From Polytrichum commune (Eukaryota > Streptophyta > Polytrichopsida > Polytrichales > Polytrichaceae), in contig OX485805.1 of the NCBI GenBank assembly GCA_950295325.1, positions 5,706,501 to 5,770,500 on the forward strand: a stretch of DNA of 64,000 nt, in the 5' to 3' direction. The notes under the pieces are model-generated. The model made no database searches, had not been told where the DNA came from, and saw only the letters and a program-made list of their open reading frames with translations. The first letter of the stretch is position 1, and each line of letters starts with the position of its first letter. Positions 1 to 12,719 of this stretch are shown here, piece by piece. A program made the position numbers and the translations under genes.

Positions 1-1500
1 TTACATGTGGATCTAAGAATGGTCACCAAATAGACATATGTATAAAATGATTGGATACATGCTCAAAATTAATTTGTTAAATAGACTCAATTTTCAATAG
101 AATTGAGGGGGACCTATATGATCATCCGATGAGAAAAAAGAATCTTCACTTTAATAGCGAATAAGGTGTTCACATGAGTGTTACATGACTCCAAAATTCA
201 TGAGGAAAATGGTAAAAGCATGACTTGGATTTGCTAATCATCTCACACTAATTGCATGTTTTGAATCCTACAAGAAGTGAGTGCTTAGCTAAAAGTGTTT
301 GTTTAAGACCCACTTACCTTAGTGTAGTGGAAAGCTCCCGGATGAGAGGGATTTATGTATATGTACCTCTCATTCATCCAACATAGAAACCTTGAAAAAC
401 TATGCAATCCAAAGATAACTCTTTTTTCTAGTTGATTTGACAATAGAATTAGCTTCAAAGACCTGGAATTGGTCTAGTTCAAGTTATTTGAATGAATCAG
501 CCACAAATTATACCATGTGGATGTTATTCGCTTACATTTCAAAATTGGAAATCTATATTTGAATGGTGTGTGGTCAGGTGTGGATCTGAGAACAAACACC
601 ATAAAGGCATGTGTTAAAAATAGATTGGACTACGTCTTGAGATATAATTAATTACTCTACCCTCAATAGTCACCACACTTTTGGGAGGGAGGGGGTTTAT
701 GGGTTCATATAAGTAATCAACACACGTGCACTTCCAATGACCAAAACTATATTATCAAGGGGAGGTCCAATTTCCAATCAAACTTTTGTTGATGTTTCAC
801 CAAAGATTAGCTAATACACGACAAACTTTAAGACATGATCGAATAAGATATGCAGGTGTTATCTTGTTAGTTTTTCTTGTTCTCCATCTTTTATTGATCA
901 TATTTACATCTTCAAATTTTCCTTTCATTAACAAATCCATGGTGAAATATCAACAAAACTAGATTGAAAATTAGACCTTCCCTTATTTAGTTATGGTTAT
1001 TGAAAGTGCATGTTAATTGATTCCTGAACTAAATACATAGGTCCTCACAATTGTATTCACTATTGAGTGAGGAGTACCGTAGTTAAAATGATGTTAAAAT
1101 GTGAAGTAGTAGTTCAAACTCTTTTAAGCATGTGTCTTCATGGTATTTGTCCTTTGATCCTCACTAACCACACACCAATCAAACAAGTGTCGTAATAAAA
1201 AAAGTAACCAAATAATGCCCGCACATGTTAGAAGACGGACAACAACAAGAATCTACAAGGTACCATAATTTTGATAAGGTTGGGACCGAATTTCAATCAT
1301 GTTGGAACCAATAGTGCCATGACACATGTCCTAGTTTTGAGTGCTAAAGTGAGGAAGGATGAGTGGTTATGATGTGCTCTAGACATTGACAATATGTTTA
1401 GACCAACTTTTGACTTAAAAAATCATAACAGTTTCAATTTAAGAAACCCTATTACCGAAAAATTGCATGGAAAAAAATTCTTCTTGCATGGGAAAAAATT
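1..1500. repeat. Repeat-only left edge (family A and D copies)
   Basis: I see no gene here. Positions 1-330 and 540-850 are forward copies of dispersed repeat family A, recognised by ordered landmarks: a 'ggtgtgtggttaggtgtggatct' type block, 'agattggacta', a 'ttggggg' run, 'gagcacgagaatcttcact' and 'gatttgctaatcat'. Positions 850-1215 read as a related copy in reverse. Positions 1290-1410 are a reverse copy of family D, also at 7230-7440 and 58240-58450. Confidence 0.6.
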
Positions 1501-1599
1501 GCACCACCTTATACTACCCCAGATCTGGCACAGAATTTCTTAAGTGATCGGTTATGGGGGCCTCTTCTGTACCTTAACTTTACTTTACTACAGTTAAAA

Positions 1600-2756
1600 A
1601 AATAAAGTTAAGCCTGCGGCCACGGATGCGCATACTGCCTCTCCCCATGCGCCATGAGCTTCAATCGTGGCCGTCCAGTTCGACGGCCTGGATGCGCGGT
1701 CACATCCTCCTATGGGGTAAAGAGTCGCTCAACTAGTTTAGCGTGTGGGGGCCGCCGGGAACGGAACGGCCCTTGAGCTGCCACACCGCCCCACCCATGA
1801 GAACCTCGGGTCACCCGCCGACTCCCAGGGCCGAACTCCCCCATCCGCCCCCCGTTTCACCGGGCGCGGTGGGAAGGGCGGGCCTTTCCGCGGCAGAAGC
1901 GCCCTCCTTAGCCTCTACGACCGTAGCTTGGTTGTTGGCGGGTTCCTCCGCTCCACCATGTGATCCATTCCATCGGTGGCGTCAAGCTTGACCGACCTTT
2001 TAATTTACGCTTCGCCATCGATGGCGGTATGATGTCAACCTACAACAAACATCGTGCAACACATGTGGTGATTTCCTGCCAGGAATTGCAACACCTGGAG
2101 TTAGTTCGGAGTCTGTGAGGTTTCTTCGGGGTTGCGCGAGGGTTTGTTTGCTCTTTTACTTACTGCCGTGATTCTTCTTGTTGCCCGGAGTAAAGGTTTA
2201 CTCGGAACGGAACGGCAGGGAAGGGTTTGGTTTGTGTCGAAGGGGGCCGAAGAAAAAGGAGGAGGAGAAGAAGAGAGACTACTTCTGTGAGTAGTAGCCT
2301 TTCTTTCCTTCCCCTCTTGTGACGACGTCTTGGCCAACTCGGTTTCGTCGGGGTTTCATCACGTGGCGAGTTCTCTCATATTATCAGGTTGCGTATCGTA
2401 TGAGTTGTGTTTGAAGTTTGTCGTGTGTCTCGCTCGTAGCGTTTACCCAAGGGTACTTGAGGTTCGTGGAGGCAACAAGGTTCAGGAGGAGGAAGGAAAC
2501 GGTAGCAGGGTAAAGGAAAGGAAAGGGGAGAACAGGGAATCAGTCTGTAAGGCAGAGCAGGAAGCAGGAACCGGAAAGAAACATGTATGCAGGGGACAGA
2601 GGGCTTCGAATGTGTGCCAAGGGGCAGGTGAGGCGGAGGAATTGGAAGCTGTCGTCGCAATAGAGTTCGCATTCTGGCGGCGGGAGGGAGGCAAGCTTAA
2701 CGAGAGGGTTAAGCAGGTAGGGAGAGGGTTACGAAGAGGTGGAGAGGGGACGAACA
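1600..2756 (+). promoter_or_regulatory. GC-rich 5' flank and probable leader of the bHLH gene
   Basis: Base composition rises sharply from about 1610, unlike the AT-rich surroundings, and stays high up to the bHLH start codon. It is purine-rich on the + strand from about 2470 to 2756. Several long open frames on both strands come from this composition and match no family I know. Short upstream ATGs occur, for example at about 2400 with a stop four codons later. Promoter and 5' leader is the likely role, but no transcription start can be fixed from sequence. Confidence 0.45.
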
Positions 2757-5700
2757 ATGTCCTCTCCGTCGACGACGACGAAGTGGATGTCGTATTTTGC
2801 GGAGGGGCTGCTGGCTGAGGAGGAGGTGCAGCACTCGAACCCCTTCTTCTGGTGCACCAACCAACAGCCAATTGCGGAGCAAGTCGATTGCAGGTACTTG
2901 TGCAAGCATTCCCCCCTTTGCACACCCCTTGTCTTCCCTTTTTCTTCTTCTTTTCTACCCATCTCTTCATTTGAAGGGCCACCAATTGTATATGTCAGTG
3001 AAGGCATGGCGCCATTTGCTCGGACTTCTCTCGAGCTCAGACAGTAAGGTAGCTTCTCTTAATTAACGATGGAGACTGCTACAGTGCAAGTTTGCCCTCT
3101 TCCACTCTTCGGGTCAGAAAGCTCCTGGAAGAGATATTCTGCATTAAGGGAAGGAATATATTTTAAAAACTTTATTATGTTCTTCCACATAACCCATCTC
3201 TTCTTTTGAAGTGCCACCAATTGGATGTTTCTGTGAAGTCTTAGCGCCGTTTTCTTGGCCTTCTCTCGAGCTCATACAAAGAAGATTGTTCCTCTAATAA
3301 ACCATGCAGTCTGCAGTTTTCCTATCTGGGGGTTAGATAGCTTCCGGAAGAGATATTTTGCCATGAGGGGAGGGAATAGCTTTCTTTCTTTACTACGTTC
3401 CTCCACTCAACCATCTTTCGAAGGGGTTACCAATTGTATAGATGAGTGGAGCGATGGCGCCATTTCTGGGGCCTTCCCTCGAGCTCAGACGAGAAGGTTA
3501 CTGCTCTAATTTACGGTGGAGTCTGCAAGAGTGCAATTCTTTACTACGGTTGCTTTTCAGTATCTTCTGGGTCTTAAGGCGAATCATGTTTTCCCTCTCT
3601 TTGAAGGTGTTATGCCCTAGTAGATGGCCGTGTGGTGAAGTCGATTCTAACATATGTTACAATAACTGTGAACACTCTGCTTTCCGATGGTTTATGGAGT
3701 CTCTAGGTTACTCGGGAAGGGGCAGTTTGAGAAAACAAGCTTTTCTTATCAAAAGAGCAGACTGTTGCGCTATCATGCATTGACCTGTACTTCTGAATAG
3801 TGAAACAACACATCATCTGTTCGATGGAGACTAGTAGGAGCAACTTGTGCATCTTTCTTTATACGCAGGAACTCTTCTACCGAGTAGTGGAGGGCTTAAG
3901 CTTTGTCAGTTGTTGACTTCTCCTTGGGTTGGCTCAGCCACGGCAGAGATTTGGTGCGCTTGTTTGTTGTACATGGATATACAACCTATGCTGTCTTCTA
4001 TGTTGTGTTCATATTCTTCTGACTCTTGATCACTAACCCATGTGGCTAGAAAATATACATTTTTGTGGTACCCAGACGCTGTTCTTCTTAGATGTGTCAT
4101 TGAAATATGTCTTCGCTGTAAGTCTCCATAGCCTACATGCTGCGTATGGCTGATTCTGCACCTACTTTGGCAGAAGCCTTTTCGGTCTTTTGACACTAAT
4201 TATATCTTTAGTGGCAGATTGTAGTGAGTTATTTAAGTTGCTTGAAACACTTGGTAGAAACACTGTGGAAGCAGGTCTTTCCATTGTCTCATGTAGGTAG
4301 GTTTCTGACTTTACAGAGATGCCTCTGGCTTATGAATCTCTTGTAACTCAGATTAAAAGTTCATGTTCTGGGAGCTGATCAGCCTTTTATGATATTTTCT
4401 GCAGTGCTGACAATGAGTGCTCGAAAGGGGAGTCGGAAGTTCCTGAGAAGAATTGTCATAAGAAAAGGTGTGATACTTACCAGAACGAGGAGAATAGATC
4501 CTTGTCGTGTAATGTCAGCATAGTCTTTGGTGAATGTCTTTCCAAAGTGGACTTTTAGTCTGGGAATACTAATTTGAAAATGTATCTCCAGGTTACGCGA
4601 GGAGGCATGTAGTGGTGCAGGCAACAAAGCATGTCGAGAAAAGATGCGACGGGACCGTCTAAATGATAGGTGCGTGGCAGATGTCACATATTTACAGCTA
4701 TCAATTTGTAAGTTAAGGTCATATAATTCAGTGTATTTTAAAATCGATGAGTCAATGAAGGTGTTTCTGATTCTGAGCCAGATGCAGCACAAGATTCTAG
4801 TCAATCTTCTAACAGGCTAGATTGGATTTGCGAATATACAACATGTGGTAGGCAAGGGTCAGGGGTATACTTGTGAGTACTGAGCCATCAGAGGTGTATC
4901 TTCACTAAATTATTAGAAGTGCACCTCTGTTATGTACATCTGGTCCAGGAGTAAACTCACTGCACTTTATATGGAACTATGTACTGCTTAGTATGGTCTT
5001 GCCTTGTGTGTTTACTAAGATTTGATCAATCTGCAGGTTCCTGGAGTTGAGTTCTGCTTTGGAACCAGGCAGGCCACCTAAGACTGACAAAGCTACCATT
5101 CTTGGTGATGCTGTCCGCATTTTGACTCAGCTACGGTCTGAGGCTCAAGGACTCCAAGAGACTAACAATCAGCTTCGGGAAACTGTTAAGGATCTTAAGG
5201 TAAGCAACTTAATCGTGAAGTTTTTGTACAAATGAATTTCTAAATTTTGATTAATCACAAAGCTTTACATTGTTGATGGGTCTTTCAGCAGGTGTCTGTT
5301 GATGTGTAGGCAGATAAATGCCATGATGGCAATATGATCTTATCAGCTAGTAAGAAGTTCTTTTGTCAGTTACCATACTTGTGGCCTCCTCAAATGACAC
5401 TCAAGTTCAATGTGACTGCTGACTTCCTTTCAGTTACAGCTCTTCCTGAGGGTGTCTTAGCAGAATATCTATTAGACCTTTTTGGTGTTGTATTTTGTTA
5501 ATATTTACAGAGACATGTTTCATTTGTCAAACAGACGGAGAAAAATGAATTACGTGATGAGAAGACAAGGTTAAAGGCTGACAAGGAAAGGTTGGAGCAG
5601 CAAGTTAAGGCAATGACAATTCCAACTGGATACATGCCTCACCCTGCTGCCATTCATGCTGCGGCTGCTGCATTTGCAGCTCAAACTCAAGCAGCTTCCA

Positions 5701-5810
5701 GCAAGCCTGCCCAAATGGGCGGATATCCGGGCATGGCAATGTGGCAATGGATGCCACCTGCTTCTGTAGACACGTCACAAGATCATGTCCTCAGGCCTCC
5801 AGTTGCTTAA
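2757..5810 (+). CDS. ILR3: bHLH transcription factor, ILR3/bHLH105-104 type (group IVc)
   Basis: This is a nuclear bHLH factor of the clade that in Arabidopsis (ILR3, bHLH104, bHLH34, bHLH115) governs the iron-deficiency response. Five exons join in frame: 2757-2893, 4405-4467, 4592-4669, 5037-5199 and 5535-5810, giving 238 aa, close to the family's usual length. Exons 3-4 carry the basic region and helix-loop-helix (CREKMRRDRLNDRFLEL, then a loop with PGRPPKTDKATIL). Exons 4-5 encode the leucine-zipper-like coiled coil (LRSEAQGLQETNNQLRE, then TEKNELRDEKTRLKADKERL). The C-terminus ends PPASVDTSQDHVLRPPVA, nearly identical to the clade's conserved tail, which in Arabidopsis contacts BRUTUS-type E3 ligases. 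An Ala-rich stretch precedes the tail. The start was chosen as the ATG in frame with a short N-terminal exon (KWMSYFAEGLLAEEE); that exon is the least certain part. The clade assignment is firm; the iron role is inferred from the family. Confidence 0.92.
2955..3530 (+). repeat. Three tandem ~225-235 bp units in bHLH intron 1
   Basis: The blocks 'catctcttc-tttgaagggccaccaattg', 'atggcgccattt' and 'ttctctcgagctcagac' recur in the same order near 2957, 3190 and 3410. The spacing is about 230 bp and the copies have diverged. They lie wholly in the 1.5 kb first intron. Confidence 0.75.
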
Positions 5811-7220
5811 AGAAAACCATCTGGAGAGAGTATCACATTCCAAGAGGTCTTTCTTGTTCTTTCTTGTTGGAAGGTCTGGAGTCAATTTTCTGGTTGAGGA
5901 CCCGGTGTCATTTTTTTAAAGGAGAGGAGGTAAAGGTGACGAGTTCAGCCCTCTGCACTTTGGACGCTGTAAAGATGAATGGGAACGCACTTTAGTTAGC
6001 CTTGTATGAAGTTCCAATCTTAACAGACGTCTTTGTATTTCAAAATTTCTGGGCTCAATTGAAAGGAATCCCCAAAGGGCTCTTCTCATAGACTCTTGTA
6101 TATTTCAACTTGTGGTTTTCTACTGAAGGTTCTGTTTATTTGGTTTCAGTGGTTATTCAGGATTGCAATGTGGGATTTGCATTAGAAATGACCTATTTAT
6201 GTCGCAGTTGTGTGAGGCCCCTTTTTGTAGGACTAAGGAAGCAAGAGTGTTTGTTATTCTCTGCAAGGACTCCCTGTTGATGGGAAATTTATCACAATCA
6301 CTGTGTTTCACGCAAGAGATTGGTTATCAGCCATCTAAAATAAAATAAAACCATTACAGTTTCTGATTATGTTACTATAAATGCACTGTTTTATACATGT
6401 CAGCATATCTTGACACCTCTGGATAGAGGTTGAAATTTTAGAGTTTGCAAGTTTGAAGGAAGTAGTTGCGGAATTTGCAAAGAGTGTGTGTGGGGTATGA
6501 TGTTTTGATGTCTTTGGATATGAACTTCAATATTCATACAAAACAACCCAGTACAGTAGTATTTCTGGTCTACTAATGCGTTATGTTATCATTGGTGGCC
6601 AAATATATCATCAAGTGGATAAGGCTTACTAGGGGTGTGAAAGCCCTGATTTGAATGATTCTGTGTGAGAAAATATCAATATTCTATTTGCTGACTGCTT
6701 TCCAACTGGAGAAAATGAATTCTGGATATTCTGGAGGTTAGTATGTGTGTATATATATATATATATAAACACCTACATAATTTCATAACATGTGGATGAA
6801 GGAGCTGAGCTTTTCAGAAATGGATAAAAACGAGACGCAAAATGACAGGAGCGGGACATGACCCAATCGGTGACTTGATAAGGTATCAAAAGCTCCTCTT
6901 TTCAGGCATCGAGCCACACCTGGATTCCTGGCAATTGATGCTTTCCAGATAACTTAAAAGGATGTGAAGGGCCCCAATTCCAATCTCTTCCTCTTCCTCC
7001 TCGTTTTGCAAGTTATGTCACTTATATGTATTGCTCCCTACTGTAACTTAATCCTGTATAATTTCGCCAATAGAATAGAGGCACCCACAACCGACCACTT
7101 AAGAGCTTCTACGCTAGATTTGGAGACAGTGCAATTATTATTATTATTATTATCATGTAGGAAGATAGAAATAAGGAGGATTGCAATTGTATTCTGTAAT
7201 TTTATTCCTTAAATTGAAAT
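5811..7220. other. 3' flank of the bHLH gene, no gene seen
   Basis: This stretch holds the 3' UTR and downstream DNA. Simple repeats include a (TA)n run near 6750-6766 and a (TTA)n run near 7135-7152. No frame here resembles a known protein. Confidence 0.5.
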
Positions 7221-7229
7221 TACTGTGAA

Positions 7230-7440
7230 TGTTTGAAGCCAAAAGTTGCCTTGAACATATTATCAATGTCTAGAGTCTGTCATAACCGCTCATTCCTCCT
7301 CACTCAAAACCAATACATGTGTCATGGCATTATTGGTTCCGGCTTGATTGAAATTGAGGCCTAGCTTGTTTGAAATTCAATCCCAACCTGATCGAAATTC
7401 CGGTAACCTATGAATTGCCGACGGTGTCTTGATCGAGAAT
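7230..7440 (+). repeat. Dispersed repeat family D copy
   Basis: It shares 'atattatcaatgtctagagtctgtcataaccgctcatt' and 'catgtgtcatg-cattattggttccgg' landmarks with 58240-58450 (same strand) and 1290-1410 (opposite strand). No terminal repeats could be defined. Confidence 0.7.
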
Positions 7441-7659
7441 GAGCGCCTCTAGTATAGTTGCAAGTTGCATCAACTTGAAATGTTATGCTGTAACCCTGCT
7501 CAACAGTGGAGAGCATCCTGGAACTCAAAATTTGTTGAATAGTTACGGATGAGGTTCATGAGAGCCCCACTTATCACATCATTATGCTTTCATAGCATCT
7601 CTGGTCGGATGTTTGGGAATCAAGTGTGCAACAAGCACGTGGGGCTCGGAACCCATCCA

Positions 7660-8271
7660 ACTAAAGTAGTGGGCCTTATTATGCGGTCAATCATCTTAAT
7701 TGGACGCCTATATTTGAGTGGTGCATGGCAAGGCTTGTAGTTAAGACTGGACACCAACAAGGCACGTGCTAAGATGAGATTGGACTATGTCCTCAGCACA
7801 ATAGACATCATCTGTAGTCAACACAATTGGGAGGGCATATGTCATCACTTAATGTGAAAGAGAATCTTTAGTTGGACCTCTTAGAAGTTTTGCATCTCAA
7901 ACCTCTTTTGAAACTTGAATTCACAACCTTCATGATTCCACAATTGCTAATTGATTGAGACAATTCTTGATCTGACCCAACAACCAAAATTCTCTGTGGA
8001 GTTGGTGCCCATGATCGAACTGCTGCCATACCTTGATGTGCATCATAGAGAGACAAAGGCTTTGAAAGAGGTAAGGTAAGCATGCCTAATTCGGTTACTC
8101 ATCTTAAACACACACATGTATTTGAGTGATGTGTGGTTTGGTAGTTAGGTGTGGATCTATGAATAGACACCAAAAAGACGTGTGTCAAAGTGATTGGACT
8201 ATGTGCCTAAAATGTGTTAAATTATTTGAGGCTCAATAGTGAACACAATGTCTATGTGTGTAAGGGTGTGT

Positions 8272-8302
<31 letters not shown>

Positions 8303-9115
8303 GAGAATCATCCTTTTGACATTGATAAGATTTTCGTATGAGCATTGAAATATATGATGAAAATGGCTACAAGCATGGTTTGGATTTGTAAATAATTTCA
8401 CACTAAGGTATGTAGTGTTATTTGGTTACTTTTCTTAATTGGACACCTACATTTGATTGGGTGTGTGGCTTGTTGAGGATCTAAGAACAAACACCATAAA
8501 GACATATGTTTGAATGAGATTGGACTACTCCACAATCAATAGTGAACACAAAGGGGAGGACCTACGTATTCAACTAAGGAATCAACAAACATGCACTTCC
8601 AATAAACCATAAGTTAATCAAGGGAGGCCTGAGTTGCAATCCGATTTTTGCTGATGCTCAATTGTAGATTTGCAAATGCAACACAAGTTTCGTTGTGTAA
8701 CTCTAATGTGTAGAAGTTGGAGAATAGGAGAAAACGAACCAGATAACACCAACATACCTTAGTTGTGTGTTTCATATGCTTCAAGAAGTGCGTGCAAAGC
8801 TTAAAATGTTTGTTCACGGCATGCTTGCCTTAAGTGGATATACACCAAAGTAGATGGGTCTTAAATGGTTACTTTTTCCAACCAGCCCACTTCTCCTAGG
8901 ACATGAATACCTTATCGAATATCACAATGAAGATTCTTGTGCTCATTAAATAGTCATATAGGTCCCCCCCCCAATTAAGTTGACCATTAAACCTAAAATG
9001 GTTATCACATTTTGAGCACACAACCCAGTCTGTTATAAGCACATGTCTTTCTGATACATGTTCTTGGATCCATGACACCTAACCACATATCACCCAAATA
9101 ATCGTGTCCTAAGTT
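7660..9115. repeat. Cluster of family A repeats
   Basis: Forward copies lie at about 7660-7880, 8070-8400 and 8410-8840, and a reverse copy at about 8850-9110. The 8070-8840 block is bounded by inverted ends (AAGGTAAGCATGCC on the left, the reverse complement of AAGGCAAGCATGCC near 8824-8837), which suggests a ~770 bp composite of two copies. It holds an 18-base poly-G run (8286-8303) preceded by (TG)n. No coding capacity. Confidence 0.7.
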
Positions 9116-9519
9116 ATCTTTAGATAAATAATAGGAAGTTAAGCGGCAAGTTTGCCATCCAAGAGGTACACTATTTTGTCTAATTAGTGTGCGTTACCAT
9201 TCAGAGTTACATGTTGCTTATTGCTTTTTACCAACATTATCATGTTTTACCAACTAAGTTATATCATATTCTTCGGCGTGCATACTTAATCAGTTATGTA
9301 TTTGGGTAAAAAAATGATACTCTCACTCAGTAAAATGTTAACTCCAAATGGTAACCCACACTAAGAGGACAATATAGTGTAGTAGGTGGTGGGTAGGCTC
9401 TCCTCCTACTCTTGTGGCAGCCTGGTGGCTCATGCTTTGGCCTTGGGGCCGCTCCACAGCTTTTTGCTTTCTGCTTTTTGCGTCTTCTTGATCAGTTGTC
9501 CCATTTGCATGCACAAATC

Positions 9520-9562
9520 TTCCTTCCTTCCTTCTTTCCTTCCTTCCTTCCTTCCTTCCTTT
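9520..9562 (+). repeat. (TTCC)n microsatellite
   Basis: About 40 bases of imperfect cttcc/ttcc repeats. They create spurious Ser/Phe/Leu-rich and Glu/Gly/Arg/Lys-rich frames on the two strands. Confidence 0.9.
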
Positions 9563-9889
9563 GTCCTGATTCCGAATGACCTGTGGTGCCCACGCATGCG
9601 AACCGCTGTTGGGGAGGACAAGGTCAACTTCATCTTTGGGTAAACAGCGACTATGATTCTGAGAAGTTTTGGGAAGATAGAGGCGGCATGCATCATGGCT
9701 CCCAGCTCCGAAATTGATGCAGTGGGTAGCTGCATCAATCTCGGTTGCATGGGGCCAGGTGGGTGCAATTGGGATGGCCTCAGAAATCATTCAAGATATC
9801 TGTGTAGATCATCTTGTAGAGAAATGGATGGGGTTTCGGGTGGAGGGTGAACCATCGTGGAGCTTGTGTTGTCACAGTAAAACATTCTG

Positions 9890-12240
9890 AGTAAGGTTTG
9901 CGGGTGTGATTCGGTTCGGTTTTCTTGTTCTCTATTTTCGATTGATCAGATTTTTCCGTCTCCAAATCTGTGTTGCCATTAGCAAATGTACGATCAGTTG
10001 CCAACAAAAATCAGATTGAGAAATCGAACCTCCCCTGATTAGGTTATGGTTATCAGGAAGTGCTGGTTTCTTGATTTCTTAACTAAATACATAGTTCCTC
10101 CCAGTTGTGTTCACTATTGAGTGTGGAGTTGTTGATAAAAATTTGAAGATGTAGTCCAATCTCATTTAAACATGTGCCTTTATGATGTTTGTTCAACTTT
10201 GATCATCACCTAACCACACACCAATCAAATACAGATCTCTGATTAAGAAATGTACATGATGAACACCCGCATACTTTATAAGAAACTTTTATGAGCATAT
10301 GAACATTTCCGCTCATTTGTTGTTCGGAATTGTTATAAAATCTTAGGGGGAGTTTCAATGAACATCCAGTGTGCAGAGAAGTAATTCTGATTCAAGGTTT
10401 AAGTCTGCGGTATGATGAGAAAGCTTTTGCAATGCTTTTGTGCCACTGTGACCCCTGTATTGTAGAAGACCCAATTTATCTATCTTGAGGTATATGGCCC
10501 TATTGTGGGTACTTTCAACTCCACAAACTTTCCTAGTTGTTAGATTGGATTGAGAGTTGTTTAATTTGTAAGCATGTGCAAATCATGAAGATTGTCATTT
10601 CAAGTTTTGACTTGGAATTGAGATACAAGAGTTATAAGTTTTCACAACGAAGATTCTCATTCCCTTGAAGTGATCACATATGCCCTTTGAACTATGTTGA
10701 CTATTATACTTACAATGATTTCTGTATTGAGAACACGTAATTTTGTGACAAGGGTCCTCATAATTTTGTCATTATTGAATCTTGAATGGTGTCTGTATTT
10801 CGAGCATACAACCCAATCTATAACACGTTTCTTTCTGGTGTCTATGCTTAACTTCAAGCCTTGCCATGTACCACTGAAATACATGTGTCCAATTTAAGAA
10901 GAGTGACCACATAAGGCCAACACACATGCCTTACTTCTTAGTTGTCGTGTCATAATATGACTTTGAGTACCTACTCGGTCTGATTGTGGGCACCTCCAAC
11001 ACCACGTTGAACAATTTGGACATGGGATCAAATAGGGAAATTTTGTATTTGTCTAACACATGGGGATTGTCATTTCAAGTTTCTCTTTGAGTGACCACAT
11101 AGCTTGCCCCTCTTGAATTTTGTTAATCGTTGAACCTAGAATGGTGTCTAAATTTTGGGCATATAGTTCAATCTCACAATAACATGTGTCTTTTTGGTGC
11201 TCATTCTTCATTAGGGCATTTAAGCCTTGCCAAATACCACTCAAATATAGGTGCTTTATTAAGAAGAATGACCAAATAAGGCATGCGTACCTTTGGTTAC
11301 ACATGTATTTTGGGTGTGGATGTATAAGAAAATTATTGATATGATTGTGCTACTGGGAATCAAAATGAGATCAATATTTGGGGTACTTGGAACTATACTC
11401 CCTTTTATTGAGGAAATTGGTTAGCAATCCAAAATTTTCATCAGGAAGAGGTTATGCCTTCCACCTAAAGTTTCTTAAGGTGAACTGGCAAGCATTCAAA
11501 CAAATCCAACTTCTATGCAAAATATACAATTATGTAGCATATTTCCTAGAAAGTTCTTTAATCGTGTACACACCTAATCTCTTCCTAATGGAAATTATAA
11601 TAGATAATGAGTATTGAGTGGAAAAGCTCACATCCACTTGCTACTTACCTAGGTCCACCTAATGCTCATTATCTAAGCTAGATGTGCCTAGTTCGGTTTA
11701 TAAACCTAAACACAGACCTATATTTGAAGTTGTACACGGTTGGTGTGAACGACATCAAAATAGAAAAGAAACTGGGCTACATCTTAAGAATTTGTTAACT
11801 ATCCTAAGTAATAATCAACATAATTGAGGGGACTTATATGATGATTCATTTGAATGACTCTCTCAAAGAATCCTTACTTTGACAATGAGCATGATATTCA
11901 TACGAGCTCCGACAATGATGAGAAAAGTGGCTACGGGCATGATTTGGATTTGCTAATCACCTCAAGCTTATTGCGTGTTTCGTCTCCCTGATCCTTTGAT
12001 ATCTTACTGACGTGTCGCATCCTCATTGGACATGAGTATGTCAAATATAAATCGTAATGCATGACCTTCGTGAGATGATCAACGCTACGCCTGATATTAT
12101 ACATATGTGTCACCCTGCTATAGGCTGTAACAACAACCTCATACAATATATTATACACATCCTACAAGAAGTGGGTGCAGAGAGAGAGAGAGAAGTGTCC
12201 GTTTAAGACCCGCTTATCTTTCATAGTACATGACTCTGAA
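9890..12240. repeat. Second cluster of family A repeats
   Basis: Reverse copies lie at about 9890-10260, 10490-10910 and 10950-11300, and a forward copy at about 11680-12240. The typical outer ends are seen: 'aaggtatatggccct' near 10490 and 'gtttaagacccgcttat' near 12200. Together with the previous cluster they fill most of the 7 kb between the bHLH and DNAAF5 genes. Confidence 0.7.
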
Positions 12241-12719
12241 AGATTATAGACTTGTGGCATAGATTGGTAGCCCTACCTATGTGAAGCAAATTAACGGTCA
12301 ACCGCCCAGTTTCCTCCTGCAGGGACTTTAATAACCCACGACCCTTTTGCTCTTCACTCATCACCATGTGGGCTGCTCCTCAGAATTTAGGACTCGAATT
12401 TCCATGTACAATGTCACTCAAAAAGTTTGTTGAAGGAATGAGACTGGGCTGATCTCCTTGAATACGTCACAAGGAGATTCTTGGGTGGGAGTTTGTAGGG
12501 GAGGGAGGCGATTCAACGTAAGTATGTATGAGTTTTCTAAGAAAATCCGGGAGGAAACAATGCAAATTTCATAGTGTTCGGTATGCTCAACATGGTTTAT
12601 GCATCTTGTAGTATTGGGGACCCTCTTTAGTCTTTTGTCTTGATAGCGGATTCACTCGAAAACCTTCAAAGTTGTTTTGGAGGTCATAAATTAGGTGTAC
12701 GTTGACTAGAGGCTTGCGG

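Noticed and set aside
2330-2985. Long frames on both strands in the bHLH leader (162 and 167 aa)
   Set aside because: Compositional: GC- and purine-rich leader DNA without conserved motifs, and the first lacks an ATG start.
9338-9790. 150-aa and 112-aa minus-strand frames as genes
   Set aside because: Their Lys/Glu/Gly/Arg-rich stretch is the (TTCC)n microsatellite, and the rest shows no family resemblance.
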